A DNA stretch of 64,000 nt, taken from the NCBI RefSeq assembly GCF_023008405.1, contig NZ_CP095376.1, forward strand, positions 5,604,001 through 5,668,000. The letters run 5' to 3'. The DNA is from Amycolatopsis sp. FBCC-B4732. GTDB lineage: Bacteria > Actinomycetota > Actinomycetes > Mycobacteriales > Pseudonocardiaceae. Positions 42,065 to 51,009 of the stretch are shown piece by piece. Every line of letters starts with the position of its first letter. Position 1 is the first letter of the stretch. The notes beneath the pieces are model-generated. The model searched no databases. It was not told where the DNA came from and saw only the letters and a list, made by a program, of their open reading frames with translations. A program made the translations under genes and the position numbers.

Positions 42065-42823
42065 CTAGAAGTTGAGCGCGTGGGACGCCGTGGCTCCCCC
42101 GTCCGCGACGAACTCCGCCCCGGTGCAGTACGCGCTCTCGTCGCTGGCCAGGAACAACACCAGCTTCGCGATGTCTTCGGGCTGCCCGACGCGGCCGAGC
42201 GCGACCTTCTTGCCGACGTAGGACATGTCGACTTTCTGGCCGCCGGCCGCGGTCGAAACCATCTGGGTATCGATCGCGCCGGGGTGCACGGAATTGACGC
42301 GGATGTGCTTCTTGCCGAGTTCCATCGCCGCGACCTTGGTCATCCCGCGGATCGCGAACTTGCTCGCGGTGTAGGCGATCAGGTACGGCATCCCGGCCAG
42401 ACCCTCCACAGAGGACACGTTGACGATGGAGCCACCGCCGGCGGCGGTCATCGGTTCAACGACCGAGCGCATCCCGAGAAACGCCCCGATCTGGTTCACC
42501 CGGATCACGCGTTCGTAATCGGCCAGCGTCGTCTTGCCCAGCTCGGAGAAGTGCAGGATGCCGGCGTTGTTGACCAGCACGTCCGGGGCGCCGAACTCGG
42601 TGCCCACGCGCTCGACGGCGGTGGCCCAGTCGTCCTCGCTGCCGACGTCGAGGTGCTGGTAGACGGCCTGCTCGCCGAGTTCGGCGGCGAGCTGCTTGCC
42701 CTCGTCGTCCAGGATGTCGGCGACGAGCACCTTCGCGCCTTCGGCGACGAACGCGCGGGCCGCGGCCTCGCCTTGGCCGCGCGCGGCCCCGGTGACGATG
42801 GCGATCTTCCCGTCCAGCCTCAC
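42065..42823 (-). CDS. Short-chain dehydrogenase, hydroxysteroid dehydrogenase-like
   Basis: The 252-residue SDR has the NAD site [12 protein letters not shown], the catalytic Ser in VNVSSVEG and the Tyr-Lys pair in YTASK. It most resembles 3-alpha/20-beta-hydroxysteroid dehydrogenases. GTG 42823 follows GGAGGAG and overlaps hsd4A by four bases. Location in the sterol cluster supports steroid oxidoreduction, but the exact position acted on cannot be inferred. Confidence 0.85.
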   Translation of the reverse strand: MRLDGKIAIVTGAARGQGEAAARAFVAEGAKVLVADILDDEGKQLAAELGEQAVYQHLDVGSEDDWATAVERVGTEFGAPDVLVNNAGILHFSELGKTTLADYERVIRVNQIGAFLGMRSVVEPMTAAGGGSIVNVSSVEGLAGMPYLIAYTASKFAIRGMTKVAAMELGKKHIRVNSVHPGAIDTQMVSTAAGGQKVDMSYVGKKVALGRVGQPEDIAKLVLFLASDESAYCTGAEFVADGGATASHALNF

Positions 42824-43677
42824 GACTCCTCCAGGATTTCGGTGGCGGCGAACATCCGGCCGGGATCGCGTTCGGCGAAGAACGCGCTGACCGAGGTTTC
42901 CAGCTCGTCGAGGCCCCAGCGCCGCTCGATCCGCGGCGCTTCGACCAGCGCGACGGTGCCGCCGTGGACGACGAACACCTGGCCGTTGACGTGCTCGGCG
43001 GCCGGCGAGGCGAGGTAGGCGACGAAGGGGGCGACGTGCTCGACCGAGAGCGGATCGGCGCCTTCGGCAGGGGCGGCGCCGAACACGCCCTCGGTCATCG
43101 CCGTCCGCGCGCGCGGGCAGATCGCGTTGGCGCGGACGCCGTACTTGGCGAGGCCGCGGGCGGCCGACATGGTGAGCGCGGTGATGCCCGCCTTCGCCGC
43201 GGCGTAGTTGGGCTGGCCGGGCGAGCCGATGAGGAACGCTTCGGACGCCGTGTTGACCAGCCGACCGTAGACGGGCTTTCCGTCCGCTTTGGACTTTTCG
43301 CGCCAGTGCTTGGCGGCGTTGCGGGACAACAGGAAGTGCCCGCGCAGGTGCACGCGCAGCACGGTGTCCCAGTCGTCGTCGGACATCGAGAACAGCATCT
43401 TGTCGCGCAGCACGCCGGCGTTGTTGACCACGACGTCGAGCCCGCCGAGGTCGAGCGCGGCCTGGGTGAGCGCGTCGGCCGTGGCCCGCTCCCCCACGTC
43501 GCCGGCGACCGCGACGGCGGTGCCGCCCGCCGCTTCGATCTCCGCGACGACGTCCTTCGGCTCGCCGATGTCGTTGACGACGACCGTGGCGCCGCGGGCG
43601 GCCAGGGCGAGCGCTTCGGCCCGGCCCAGGCCCGCGGCGGCGCCCGTGACGATCGCAATCCTGCCGGTCAGGCTCAC
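42820..43677 (-). CDS. hsd4A: Hsd4A-type 17-beta-hydroxysteroid dehydrogenase / hydroxyacyl-CoA dehydrogenase
   Basis: The 285-residue SDR starts at GTG 43677, 7 nt after AGGAGG. Its text ([60 protein letters not shown], then CPRARTAMT) closely follows mycobacterial Rv3502c. That enzyme acts in sterol side-chain beta-oxidation and 17-beta oxidation. It is the first gene of the mce4 operon, as in mycobacteria and rhodococci. A KstR-like site lies in its promoter. Confidence 0.88.
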   Translation of the reverse strand: MSLTGRIAIVTGAAAGLGRAEALALAARGATVVVNDIGEPKDVVAEIEAAGGTAVAVAGDVGERATADALTQAALDLGGLDVVVNNAGVLRDKMLFSMSDDDWDTVLRVHLRGHFLLSRNAAKHWREKSKADGKPVYGRLVNTASEAFLIGSPGQPNYAAAKAGITALTMSAARGLAKYGVRANAICPRARTAMTEGVFGAAPAEGADPLSVEHVAPFVAYLASPAAEHVNGQVFVVHGGTVALVEAPRIERRWGLDELETSVSAFFAERDPGRMFAATEILEES

Positions 43678-43714
43678 CGCGAGGCCTCCTCGTCGAGTCC
43701 CAGATGTCGGGCCT

Positions 43715-43743
43715 AGACTAGAATCTGTTCTCGGTTTGAGCAA
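43715..43743 (-). promoter_or_regulatory. Promoter of the hsd4A-mce4 operon
   Basis: On the minus strand TTGCTC (43743-43738) and TAGTCT (43720-43715) are spaced by 17 nt. The degenerate KstR-like site 43719-43732 fills the spacer and touches the -10, so bound repressor would block polymerase. Confidence 0.5.
43719..43732. promoter_or_regulatory. Degenerate KstR-like operator
   Basis: TAGAATCTGTTCTC matches the KstR pattern TNNAACNNGTTNNA except at two positions. It is the weaker of two sites in this cluster and lies inside the promoter of hsd4A. Confidence 0.55.
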
Positions 43744-43761
43744 GCCTTTCAGTGAACGGCG

Positions 43762-43953
43762 CTAACCGACGATGAACAGGGCGTTCTTCGGACAGCCCTT
43801 GACCGCATCGGAAACACGTTCTACCTGATCGGCCGGGACCGGACCCGGCCGGACCACCAGGTTCTCGTCGTCGTCGAGGTCGAAGACGTCCGGGGCGAAG
43901 CCGACGCACACCGCGTTCGCTTCGCAAGCCAGCCTGTCGACGCCGATCTCCAT
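43762..43953 (-). CDS. fdxD: Ferredoxin, [3Fe-4S] type (FdxD-like)
   Basis: The 63-residue protein starts at ATG 43953 after GGAGGAAGC. Its Cys pattern CEANAVC, followed by GCPKNAL near the end, gives three ligands, the set for a single [3Fe-4S] cluster of actinobacterial P450-partner ferredoxins. The position between hsd4A and fadE26 is that of fdxD (Rv3503c) in mycobacteria. It probably passes electrons to a sterol-side-chain P450 encoded elsewhere. It is transcribed from the KstR-box region. Confidence 0.85.
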   Translation of the reverse strand: MEIGVDRLACEANAVCVGFAPDVFDLDDDENLVVRPGPVPADQVERVSDAVKGCPKNALFIVG

Positions 43954-43984
43954 GCTTCCTCCACCACGCGAGCCCTGGTACAAC

Positions 43985-43998
43985 TAGAACAGGTTCTA
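43985..43998. promoter_or_regulatory. Perfect KstR operator
   Basis: TAGAACAGGTTCTA is a full match to TNNAACNNGTTNNA, the KstR box of sterol degradation genes. It lies between fdxD and the divergent fadE26 and overlaps TATTGT (43997-44002), a candidate -10 for fadE26. One repressor could control both directions. Confidence 0.8.
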
Positions 43999-44023
43999 TT
44001 GTAACGCCGGATCGGGGTGACGG

Positions 44024-45187
44024 GTGCGGATCGACTACACGCCGGAGCAGCGCGAGCTGGCCGCCGAACTTCGGGAGTACTTCGCCGAACTGATGACGCC
44101 CGAACGCCGTGACGGCCTCCGCTCGGGCGGTGGCGAGTACGGCGACGGCGCCGCCTACAAGGAAATCGTCCGGCAGCTGGGCAAGGACGGCTGGCTCGCG
44201 CTGGGCTGGCCGAAGGAGTACGGCGGACAGGGCCGGCCGATGCTCGACCAGCTGATCTTCACCGACGAAGCCGCCGTCGCCGGGGTGCCGGTCCCCTTCC
44301 TGACGGTGAACACCGTCGGGCCGACCATCATGCGCTACGGCACCGACGAGCAGAAGGCGTTCTACCTGCCCAAGATCGCCGCCGGCGAGCTGCATTTCTC
44401 GATCGGCTACTCCGAGCCCGAAGCCGGCACGGACCTGGCCTCGCTGAAGACGCGCGCGGTCCGCGACGGCGACGAGTACGTCGTCACCGGGCAGAAGATG
44501 TGGACGAGCCTGATCGAGTACGCCGACTACGTCTGGCTCGCGGTGCGGACCGACCCGTCGGCGAAGAAGCACCGCGGGCTGTCGATGCTGATCGTGCCGA
44601 CGTCGGCGCCGGGGTTTTCGTGGACCAAGGTGCACACGGTCGCGGGTGCGGGCACCAGCGCGACGTACTACGACGAGGTGCGCGTGCCGGTGTCCGCGCG
44701 CGTCGCCGAGGAGAACGCGGGCTGGCCGCTGATCACCAACCAGCTCAACCACGAGCGCGTCGCGCTGACGTCGGCGGCGCCGGTGCGCAAGGCGCTGGCC
44801 GACGTCCTGGCGTGGGCGAAGGAAACCGGCGCGATCGAGCAGGAATGGGTGCGGCTGCACCTCGCGCGGGTGCACGCCGGCGCGGAGTACCTGAAGCTGC
44901 GGAACTGGCGGATCGCCTGGGCGGCCGCGGCGAGCGAGCTCGGCCCGGCGGAGGCGTCGGCGACGAAGGTGTACGGCACGGAGTTCGCGATCGAGGCCTA
45001 CCGGCTGCTGATGGAGGTGCTCGGCGCGGCCGCCGTCGTCCGCGAAGGCTCGCCGGGCGCGCTGCTGGCCGGCCGGATCGAACGGCTGCACCGCTCGGCG
45101 CTCATCCTCACCTTCGGCGGCGGCACCAACGAAATCCAGCGGGACATGATCGCCGCCACCGCACTCGGCCTGCCCGTCACGCGCTAG
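44024..45187 (+). CDS. fadE26: Acyl-CoA dehydrogenase FadE26 (ChsE4-like)
   Basis: This 387-residue FAD acyl-CoA dehydrogenase starts at GTG 44024. Family blocks are IGYSEPEAGTDLASLKTRAV, GQKMWTS, and FGGGTNEIQRDMIA near the C-terminus. With the next gene it matches the mycobacterial FadE26-FadE27 pair (ChsE4-ChsE5), an unusual heterotetramer that begins beta-oxidation of the C26 sterol side chain. Gene order and the KstR box agree with this. The next start is 8 nt after its stop. Confidence 0.88.
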   Translation: MRIDYTPEQRELAAELREYFAELMTPERRDGLRSGGGEYGDGAAYKEIVRQLGKDGWLALGWPKEYGGQGRPMLDQLIFTDEAAVAGVPVPFLTVNTVGPTIMRYGTDEQKAFYLPKIAAGELHFSIGYSEPEAGTDLASLKTRAVRDGDEYVVTGQKMWTSLIEYADYVWLAVRTDPSAKKHRGLSMLIVPTSAPGFSWTKVHTVAGAGTSATYYDEVRVPVSARVAEENAGWPLITNQLNHERVALTSAAPVRKALADVLAWAKETGAIEQEWVRLHLARVHAGAEYLKLRNWRIAWAAAASELGPAEASATKVYGTEFAIEAYRLLMEVLGAAAVVREGSPGALLAGRIERLHRSALILTFGGGTNEIQRDMIAATALGLPVTR

Positions 45188-45195
45188 GAGCGTCC

Positions 45196-46212
45196 ATGGA
45201 CTTCACCCCTTCCGAGGCGTCGGCCGACCTCGCCGCGCTGAGCCGGCGGATCCTCGCCGGCAAGACCACCCACGACCCGCACGGCACCGGCGGCTTCGAC
45301 GCTCCACTGTGGACGGCCTTGGGACAGGCGGGCGTGCTCGACGCAGCCCTGCCGTCGTCGCTCGGCGGCGGCGGGTTCGGCCTGCTCGAACAGTGCGCGG
45401 TGCTCACCGAAATCGGCCGCGCGGTGGCGGCGGTCCCCTACCTGCCCTCGATCACGATGGCGGCGTCGGCGCTGGCCGAGTTCGGCACGCCCGAGCTGGT
45501 GGACCGCTGGGTGCTGCCGGTGCTGCGCGGCGAGCGCGTGCTGGCCGTGGCGCTGTCCGGCTTCACCGCCGTCGGTGGCCGGTTGTCCGGTGCACGGCCG
45601 GCCGTGGCTTTCGGCGCGTTCGCCCACGGGTTCCTGGTCGCCGCCGCGGACGAGGTCTTCCTGGTCGACGCGGCCGCGGCCGGGGTGTCGGTGCGGCCGC
45701 AGCGCACGACCGACCACGCGGACGCGTGCCTGCTGGAGCTGTCCGACGTCCAGGGGACTTCGCTGGGCGCCATCGCCGAGTGGCTGCGCCTGCGCGGGAC
45801 GGCCGGCGTGTGCGCGCAGCAGCTCGGCGTCGTCGAGCGGGCCCTGGAGCTGACGGCGGCGTACGCGGGCGAGCGCAAGCAGTTCGACCACGTCATCGGC
45901 GGTTTTCAGGCGGTACGCCAGCGGCTCGCGGACGCGTACGTCGACGTCGAAGCGGTCCGCCTGACGACCCTGCAAGCCGCGTGGCGGCTGGCGTCGGACC
46001 TCCCCGCGACGGAAGCGGTGGCGACGGCGAAGTTCTGGGCCGCGGAGGCCGGTCATCGCGTGGCCCACACGACGGTCCACGTCCACGGCGGCGTCGGCAT
46101 CGACGTCGACCACGTGGTGCACCGCTATTTCACGGCGGCGAAGCGGCTGGAGTTCGAGCTGGGTTCGGCGACACCGCAGCTGCTGGCGCTGGGTGACGCA
46201 CTGGCCGGCTAA
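45196..46212 (+). CDS. fadE27: Acyl-CoA dehydrogenase FadE27 (ChsE5-like)
   Basis: The 338-residue protein is shorter than standard acyl-CoA dehydrogenases, as expected for the partner subunit of an alpha2beta2 enzyme. It keeps GERKQFDHVIGGFQAVRQRL (shared catalytic/FAD region) and HTTVHVHGGVGIDVDHVVHR. ATG 45196 lies 8 nt after fadE26. It ends overlapping the convergent serine hydrolase gene by four bases. Confidence 0.87.
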   Translation: MDFTPSEASADLAALSRRILAGKTTHDPHGTGGFDAPLWTALGQAGVLDAALPSSLGGGGFGLLEQCAVLTEIGRAVAAVPYLPSITMAASALAEFGTPELVDRWVLPVLRGERVLAVALSGFTAVGGRLSGARPAVAFGAFAHGFLVAAADEVFLVDAAAAGVSVRPQRTTDHADACLLELSDVQGTSLGAIAEWLRLRGTAGVCAQQLGVVERALELTAAYAGERKQFDHVIGGFQAVRQRLADAYVDVEAVRLTTLQAAWRLASDLPATEAVATAKFWAAEAGHRVAHTTVHVHGGVGIDVDHVVHRYFTAAKRLEFELGSATPQLLALGDALAG

Positions 46213-48323
46213 ACGGCGTACGTCCAGAATTCGCGCATCAGCGGAGTGGGCTCGGGGCTGGTCAGCTCGACCTGGGTGAGCAGCACCGAAACCGTGCCGG
46301 TCGAGGGGACGATGTGCCAGGCGGTGCCGGCACCGCCGACCCAGCCGTAGCGGCCGGCCACCTCGCCGGGGTGCGTCGGCTCGACGTCGACCGAACCGCC
46401 GTAGCCCCAGCCCTGTCCGTGCAGGAAAACCCGGCCGGCTTCGCGCTGCTCGGGTGTCAGGTGGTCGGTCGTCATCGCGCGAACCGAGTGCGGGGAGAGC
46501 CGCCGGCCGGCCGTGCCTTCGGCCAGCAGGAAGCGGCCGAAGGCGAGCAGGTCGTCGACGGTCGAGACGAGCCCGCCCGACCCGGAGGAGAACGACGGCG
46601 GGGTGCTCCAGCGGCCTTCGGGCGAGTCGATCAGCCGCAGCCCGTCCTCGCCCCGGCGGTAAGCGCTGGTCAGCCGGCCCAGCGCGGCGGTCGGCACGGT
46701 GAACCCGGTATCGGCCATACCGAGCGGCTCGAACAGGTGCTCCGCCAGGAACTCCGGCAGCGGACGGCCGGTGACTCGCGAGATCAGCACGCCTTGGAGA
46801 TCGGAGGCGGTGTCGTAGAGCCATGCCTCGCCGGGCTGGTGCAGCAGCGGCACTTGCGCGAGCGCGGCCAGCCACTCGTCGGGAGTGAGCCCGCGAGGAG
46901 GAGCGGCCGGGTGGCCGAGGACCTGGAGGAGCAGGTCGACGGCGGGCAGCGTCATGTCGGCGGCCAGGCCGTAGCCGCAGCGGAAGGTGAGCAGGTCTTC
47001 CACGGTGATCGGGCGGGTGGCGGGGACTACGTCGTCGACTGGGCCTTGTGGGGTGCGGACCACTAGTGGGGAGGCCAGTTCGGGGAGCCACGGCGCGATG
47101 GGGTCTTCGAGGGCGAGGTCGCCTTCGTCGACGAGGAGGAGCAGCGCCGCGGCGACGATCGGTTTGGTCAGGGAGGCGATGCGGAAGAGGGAGTCGCGCG
47201 CCATGGGGAGGGTGTGCTTGGCGTCGGCCGAGCCGATGGCTGCGGTTTCGACCTGGTCGCCGTGGGCGATGAGGGCTACCGCGCCGGGGAGGTCTGCGGC
47301 GTGCCGGGTCAGGAGGTCGGCGAGGGTGGTCGGGCCGGTCGCGGGGGCGCGGTTCGGGCCGGGTGTGGTGGTCGTGCCAGCCGACGCGGCGGAATCCGCC
47401 GGCTCGGTCGGGCCAGTCGGGGCGGCGGGATCGGCCTGGCCAGTCGGGGCAGCCGAATCAGGCGGCTCGGCCGGGCCAGCCGGCGCAGCAGACTCAGCCG
47501 CCGGGGCGGGGCCAGTCGGCACAGTCGAGGTGGCCGGGCCAGCCGGCGCAGCCGGACCGGGCGAGGTGGCCGAGCCGGGCGGCCCGGCCTGGCCGCCCGG
47601 TGCGGCGGAGTCAGCCCGCTCCGCCGGCTCGATCGGTGCAGCCCGGTCGGCCGGAGTGGCCCGGTCGGCCGGCGCAGCCGGACCGGGCGGCCTGACCTGG
47701 CCGGTCGATACCGCGGAGTCAGTCCGCTCCGTCGGCTCGATCGGTGCAGCCCGGTCAGCCGGAGTGGCCCGGTCGGCCCGGTCGGCCGGCGCAGCCGGCC
47801 CAGGCGACCCGGCCTGGCCACCCGGTGCGGCAGAGTCAGTCCACTCCGCCAGCTCGGTCGGTGCAGCCCGGTCGGCCGGATCGGCCCGGGTGGCCAAATC
47901 GGCCGGCGCAGCCGGCTCAGGCGACCCGGCCTGGCCGCCCGGTGCGGCAGAGTCAGCCCGCTCCGCCGGCTCGGTCGATGCAGCCGAGCCAGCCGGAATG
48001 GCCCGGGTGGCCGAGGCAGCCGGACCGAGCGAGGTGGCTGAGCCAGCCGGACCGGGCGGCATGGCCTGGCCGCCCGGTGCGGCAGAGTCAGCCCACTCCG
48101 CCGGCTCGGTCGATGCAGCCGAGCCAGCCGGAGCGGCCCGGGTGGCCGGGCTAGCCGAGCCGGTCGATCGCGGCGGCCGGTGTCGAAGGGGATCGGTCGG
48201 CATGGCCGAGTCAGTCGCGCGAGCCGGGTCGGGCGCCTGGGCCGGGTCGGGCGTTGTGGCCGGGTCAGCCGGGTCGGGTGAGTGTGGGGGCCGGTTGTGG
48301 GTGGGGTCTGGCGGCGTGGGCAT
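46209..48323 (-). CDS. Serine beta-lactamase-family hydrolase with a Pro/Ala-rich repeat N-terminus
   Basis: The 704-residue protein starts at ATG 48323, two bases after the upstream stop, so it is probably translationally coupled. Residues 1 to about 327 are imperfect 36-45-residue repeats (EPAERADSAAPGGQAGPPG followed by PAAPADRATPADRA variants), with no signal peptide seen. Residues 330-704 form a class C-like/EstB hydrolase: SLTK (SxxK nucleophile), WLYDTAS (Tyr motif), LFEPLGMADTGF and GQGWGYGGS. The repeat part uses many T-ending codons (ACT, GCT, CCT), unlike its neighbours. An internal start just before the catalytic domain is not available. The substrate could be an ester, a D-amino peptide or a beta-lactam. 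Confidence 0.75.
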   Translation of the reverse strand: MPTPPDPTHNRPPHSPDPADPATTPDPAQAPDPARATDSAMPTDPLRHRPPRSTGSASPATRAAPAGSAASTEPAEWADSAAPGGQAMPPGPAGSATSLGPAASATRAIPAGSAASTEPAERADSAAPGGQAGSPEPAAPADLATRADPADRAAPTELAEWTDSAAPGGQAGSPGPAAPADRADRATPADRAAPIEPTERTDSAVSTGQVRPPGPAAPADRATPADRAAPIEPAERADSAAPGGQAGPPGSATSPGPAAPAGPATSTVPTGPAPAAESAAPAGPAEPPDSAAPTGQADPAAPTGPTEPADSAASAGTTTTPGPNRAPATGPTTLADLLTRHAADLPGAVALIAHGDQVETAAIGSADAKHTLPMARDSLFRIASLTKPIVAAALLLLVDEGDLALEDPIAPWLPELASPLVVRTPQGPVDDVVPATRPITVEDLLTFRCGYGLAADMTLPAVDLLLQVLGHPAAPPRGLTPDEWLAALAQVPLLHQPGEAWLYDTASDLQGVLISRVTGRPLPEFLAEHLFEPLGMADTGFTVPTAALGRLTSAYRRGEDGLRLIDSPEGRWSTPPSFSSGSGGLVSTVDDLLAFGRFLLAEGTAGRRLSPHSVRAMTTDHLTPEQREAGRVFLHGQGWGYGGSVDVEPTHPGEVAGRYGWVGGAGTAWHIVPSTGTVSVLLTQVELTSPEPTPLMREFWTYAV
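47340..48320 (-). repeat. Coding minisatellite in the serine hydrolase gene
   Basis: Units of about 108-135 bp, multiples of three, encode the Pro/Ala-rich repeats. Copies share blocks such as DSAAPGGQAG and PADRAAPIEP and differ by internal additions or losses (for example ADRADRATPADR against ADRATPADR). The frame is kept throughout, in contrast with the gene-free arrays elsewhere in the window. Confidence 0.8.
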
Positions 48324-48325
48324 GC

Positions 48326-51007
48326 TCAGTCCAGCGGGTTGATCGCGCGCAGGCGGCGGGGGCCCGTGTCGGGGCGGGTTGGGGGCAAGCCCAGGACCAG
48401 GCGGGCGTTGGCGACGAATGCGCCGTCCGGGGAGGCCAGGATCGGGTCCAGTACCAGTGAGCGGACCTCGGGGTTGTCCTCCGCCAAGGCTGCCACGCGC
48501 AGCACCATGTCCTGCAGCGCCGCCAGGTCGGCCGGCTCGTCGCCGCGGTAGCCCGTCAGCAGGGGGGCCGTTCGGGGCTCGCGCAGCAGCGTTGCCGCGT
48601 CGACGTCGGTGAGGGGGACCGCGCGGTAGGCGCGGTCGCCCAGCAGGGTGCTGACCAGGCCGGACAGCCCGAACGAGACCAGCGTGCCGAACGACGGGTC
48701 GTCCTGCAGGCCGATCACGCACGACAGGCCCTTCGGTGCCATCCGCTGGACGTACACCTCGTCGTCGCCGGAGATTTCGCGCAGGGTTTCGTACGCCGTG
48801 CGCACCGAGTCCGCGGAGGCCAGGTCGAGCCGGACGCCGGCCAGGTCGGGGCGGCCGCGCAGGCGTTCGTCGACCGCTTTGAGCGTCACCGGGAAGCCCA
48901 GCTCGGCCGCCGCCGCGATGGCTTCGTCCACTGTGGACACTATGCGGAACGGCACGACGTCGATGCCGTAGCAGCCCAGCAGCCGGACGACGTCGGTGTC
49001 GGACAGCAGCGTCGTCTTGCCGCTCTCGGCGTCCAGGAGTTCGCGGACCAGGCCCTGCGCCTGTTCCGTGTGGATCCCCTGCGGCCGCACGAGGGTGCCC
49101 TGCGGGCGCTGCCGCCACGCCGCGTAGCGGACGACCCTCGCGAGGGCGTTCACCGCGCGTTCCGGGCTCGGGTAGGACGGGATCGACCCGCGCGTCGGCA
49201 CGCCGTCGTCGCTGAACACGGCCAGCTCGTCCGGTACGCCTTCCGCGGCGAGGAACGTCGAGACGATCGGCTTGCGCTGCCCCAGCTCGACCACGGTTTC
49301 CCGCAGGGCACGCGCGTACGCCGTGCCGGGAATTGCGATCGGCGGTGCGAACACGACGACCAGCGCGTCGGTCTCCGGCGACGTCAGCGCTTCGCCGACC
49401 GCCTTCGCGAAGTCCTCCGGGCTCGCCTGCGGGCCGACGTCCACCGGGTCCGAGGCGAGCCGCAGGCCCTGCATCCGCGCGGTGTCCGCGGCCAGCAGGC
49501 CGATCGCGCTCGAGTTGCCGACGATGGCGACCCGCGGGCCGGCGGGCAGCGGCTGGTGGGCGAACACGAGCGCCGTGTCGAACAGCTGCGCCAGTGACTC
49601 CACCCGCACCACGCCGGCCTGCTCGAACAGCGCCTGGACGCTGGCCTCGTCGATCTCCGTGGACGTCGCCGCGAGCTGCGGGCGGACCGCGTGCCGTCCC
49701 GACTTCACCGCGACGATCGGCTTCGTGCGCGCGAGCCGGCGGGCCAGCCGCGCGAACTTGCGCGGGTTGCCGAAGGACTCGAGGTACAGCAGCACGAGGT
49801 CGGTGTCCGGGTCGGTTTCCCAGTACTGCAACAGGTCGTTGCCCGAGACGTCGGCGCGGTTGCCCGCCGAGACGAACGTCGACAGCCCGAGGCCGCGCGC
49901 CTCAGCGTCGGCGAGGATCGCGGTCCCCAGCGCGCCGGACTGGCAGAAGAAGCCGGTGCGCCCGCGACCGGGCAGGCGCGGCGCGAGCGTGGCGTTCAAC
50001 CGGATGCCGGGCGTCGTGTTGAGCACGCCGAGCGCGTTCGGGCCGACCACGCGCATGCCGTGCGCGCGTGCCTCGCCGACCAGCCGCAGCTCGGCGTGCA
50101 GGCCGTGCGGTCCGGCTTCGGCGAACCCGCTCGACAGGATCAGCAGCGTTTTGACGCCCTTGGCCAGGCAAGCGTCCAAAACGGACTCGACGGCCTCGGC
50201 GGGCACCGCGACGACGGCCAGGTCGACCGGGTCCGGGATGTCCAGCACGGACGGATAGGCGCGGACGCCGCGGATCGCGCGGTGCTCCGGGTTGACCGGG
50301 TAGACGGTGCCGGTGAACGCGGCGGCCAGCAGGTTCACGAAGGCGACGTGGCCGACCTTGCCCGGCTCGGCCGACGCGCCGATCACCGCGACCGACGACG
50401 GGTGCAGCAGGTTGTGCACGCTGCGGGCCTCGGCCGCCTGCTCCCGCGAGCGCGCGACCGCGAGCGACTCCTCGGTCGGGTCGATGTCGAACTCCAGGTG
50501 CAGCACGCCTTCCTCGATCTCGCGGCTGACCTGGTAGCCGGCGTCGCGGAAGACGCGCACCATGGCGGCGTTCTCGGCGAGCACCTCGGCGACGAACCGG
50601 CGCAGCCCGCATTCGGACGCGGCCGCGGCGAGGTGTTCGAGCAGGATCGAGCCGAGCCCGCGCCCCTGGTGCGCGTCGCTCACGACGAAGGCGACCTCCG
50701 CCGACGGCCCGCTGTCGAGCCGTTCGTACCGCCCGACGGCGACGATGTCGTCGCCCAGGAACGCGGCGAACGCGACCCGGTCGTGGTGGTCGACGGTGGA
50801 AAAGCGCTTGAGGTCCTTCTCCGGGATCCGCGGGTAGGCGCCGAAGTAGCGGAAGTACCGCGTGCGCTCGGACAGCTTGCCGTGGAAGGCGACCAGCCCG
50901 TCGGCGTCGGTGGGCACGATCGGGCGCAGGTGGACGGTGCCGCCGTCGGACAGCACGACGTCGGCTTCCCAGTCGCGGGGGTAGTCGAAGGGGTCCCGGC
51001 CGGCCAT
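48326..51007 (-). CDS. GNAT acetyltransferase fused to an NDP-forming acyl-CoA synthetase (Pat-like)
   Basis: The 893-residue protein starts at ATG 51007. Residues 25-180 are a GNAT domain (VVSDAHQGRGLGSILLEHLA is the acetyl-CoA loop). Residues 200-650 form the CoA-binding/ligase parts (SSVAVIGASAEPGKVGHVAF, then CQSGALGTAI). The last 200 hold an ATP-grasp-like segment (YGIDVVPFRIVSTVDEAIAA). GNAT-first order matches actinobacterial PatA enzymes such as Streptomyces lividans PatA; Salmonella Pat has the reverse order. These enzymes acetylate lysines, classically of acetyl-CoA synthetase, and the ligase part senses acyl-CoA. It lies 2 nt after the deacetylase gene. Confidence 0.85.
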   Translation of the reverse strand: MAGRDPFDYPRDWEADVVLSDGGTVHLRPIVPTDADGLVAFHGKLSERTRYFRYFGAYPRIPEKDLKRFSTVDHHDRVAFAAFLGDDIVAVGRYERLDSGPSAEVAFVVSDAHQGRGLGSILLEHLAAAASECGLRRFVAEVLAENAAMVRVFRDAGYQVSREIEEGVLHLEFDIDPTEESLAVARSREQAAEARSVHNLLHPSSVAVIGASAEPGKVGHVAFVNLLAAAFTGTVYPVNPEHRAIRGVRAYPSVLDIPDPVDLAVVAVPAEAVESVLDACLAKGVKTLLILSSGFAEAGPHGLHAELRLVGEARAHGMRVVGPNALGVLNTTPGIRLNATLAPRLPGRGRTGFFCQSGALGTAILADAEARGLGLSTFVSAGNRADVSGNDLLQYWETDPDTDLVLLYLESFGNPRKFARLARRLARTKPIVAVKSGRHAVRPQLAATSTEIDEASVQALFEQAGVVRVESLAQLFDTALVFAHQPLPAGPRVAIVGNSSAIGLLAADTARMQGLRLASDPVDVGPQASPEDFAKAVGEALTSPETDALVVVFAPPIAIPGTAYARALRETVVELGQRKPIVSTFLAAEGVPDELAVFSDDGVPTRGSIPSYPSPERAVNALARVVRYAAWRQRPQGTLVRPQGIHTEQAQGLVRELLDAESGKTTLLSDTDVVRLLGCYGIDVVPFRIVSTVDEAIAAAAELGFPVTLKAVDERLRGRPDLAGVRLDLASADSVRTAYETLREISGDDEVYVQRMAPKGLSCVIGLQDDPSFGTLVSFGLSGLVSTLLGDRAYRAVPLTDVDAATLLREPRTAPLLTGYRGDEPADLAALQDMVLRVAALAEDNPEVRSLVLDPILASPDGAFVANARLVLGLPPTRPDTGPRRLRAINPLD

Positions 51008-51009
51008 GA

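Noticed and set aside
47340..48320. PE/PGRS-like surface protein or collagen-like protein
   Set aside because: The repeats are Pro/Ala/Asp/Glu-rich, without Gly-Gly-X or Gly-X-Y periodicity, and there is no PE domain or signal peptide. They continue in frame into a hydrolase domain.
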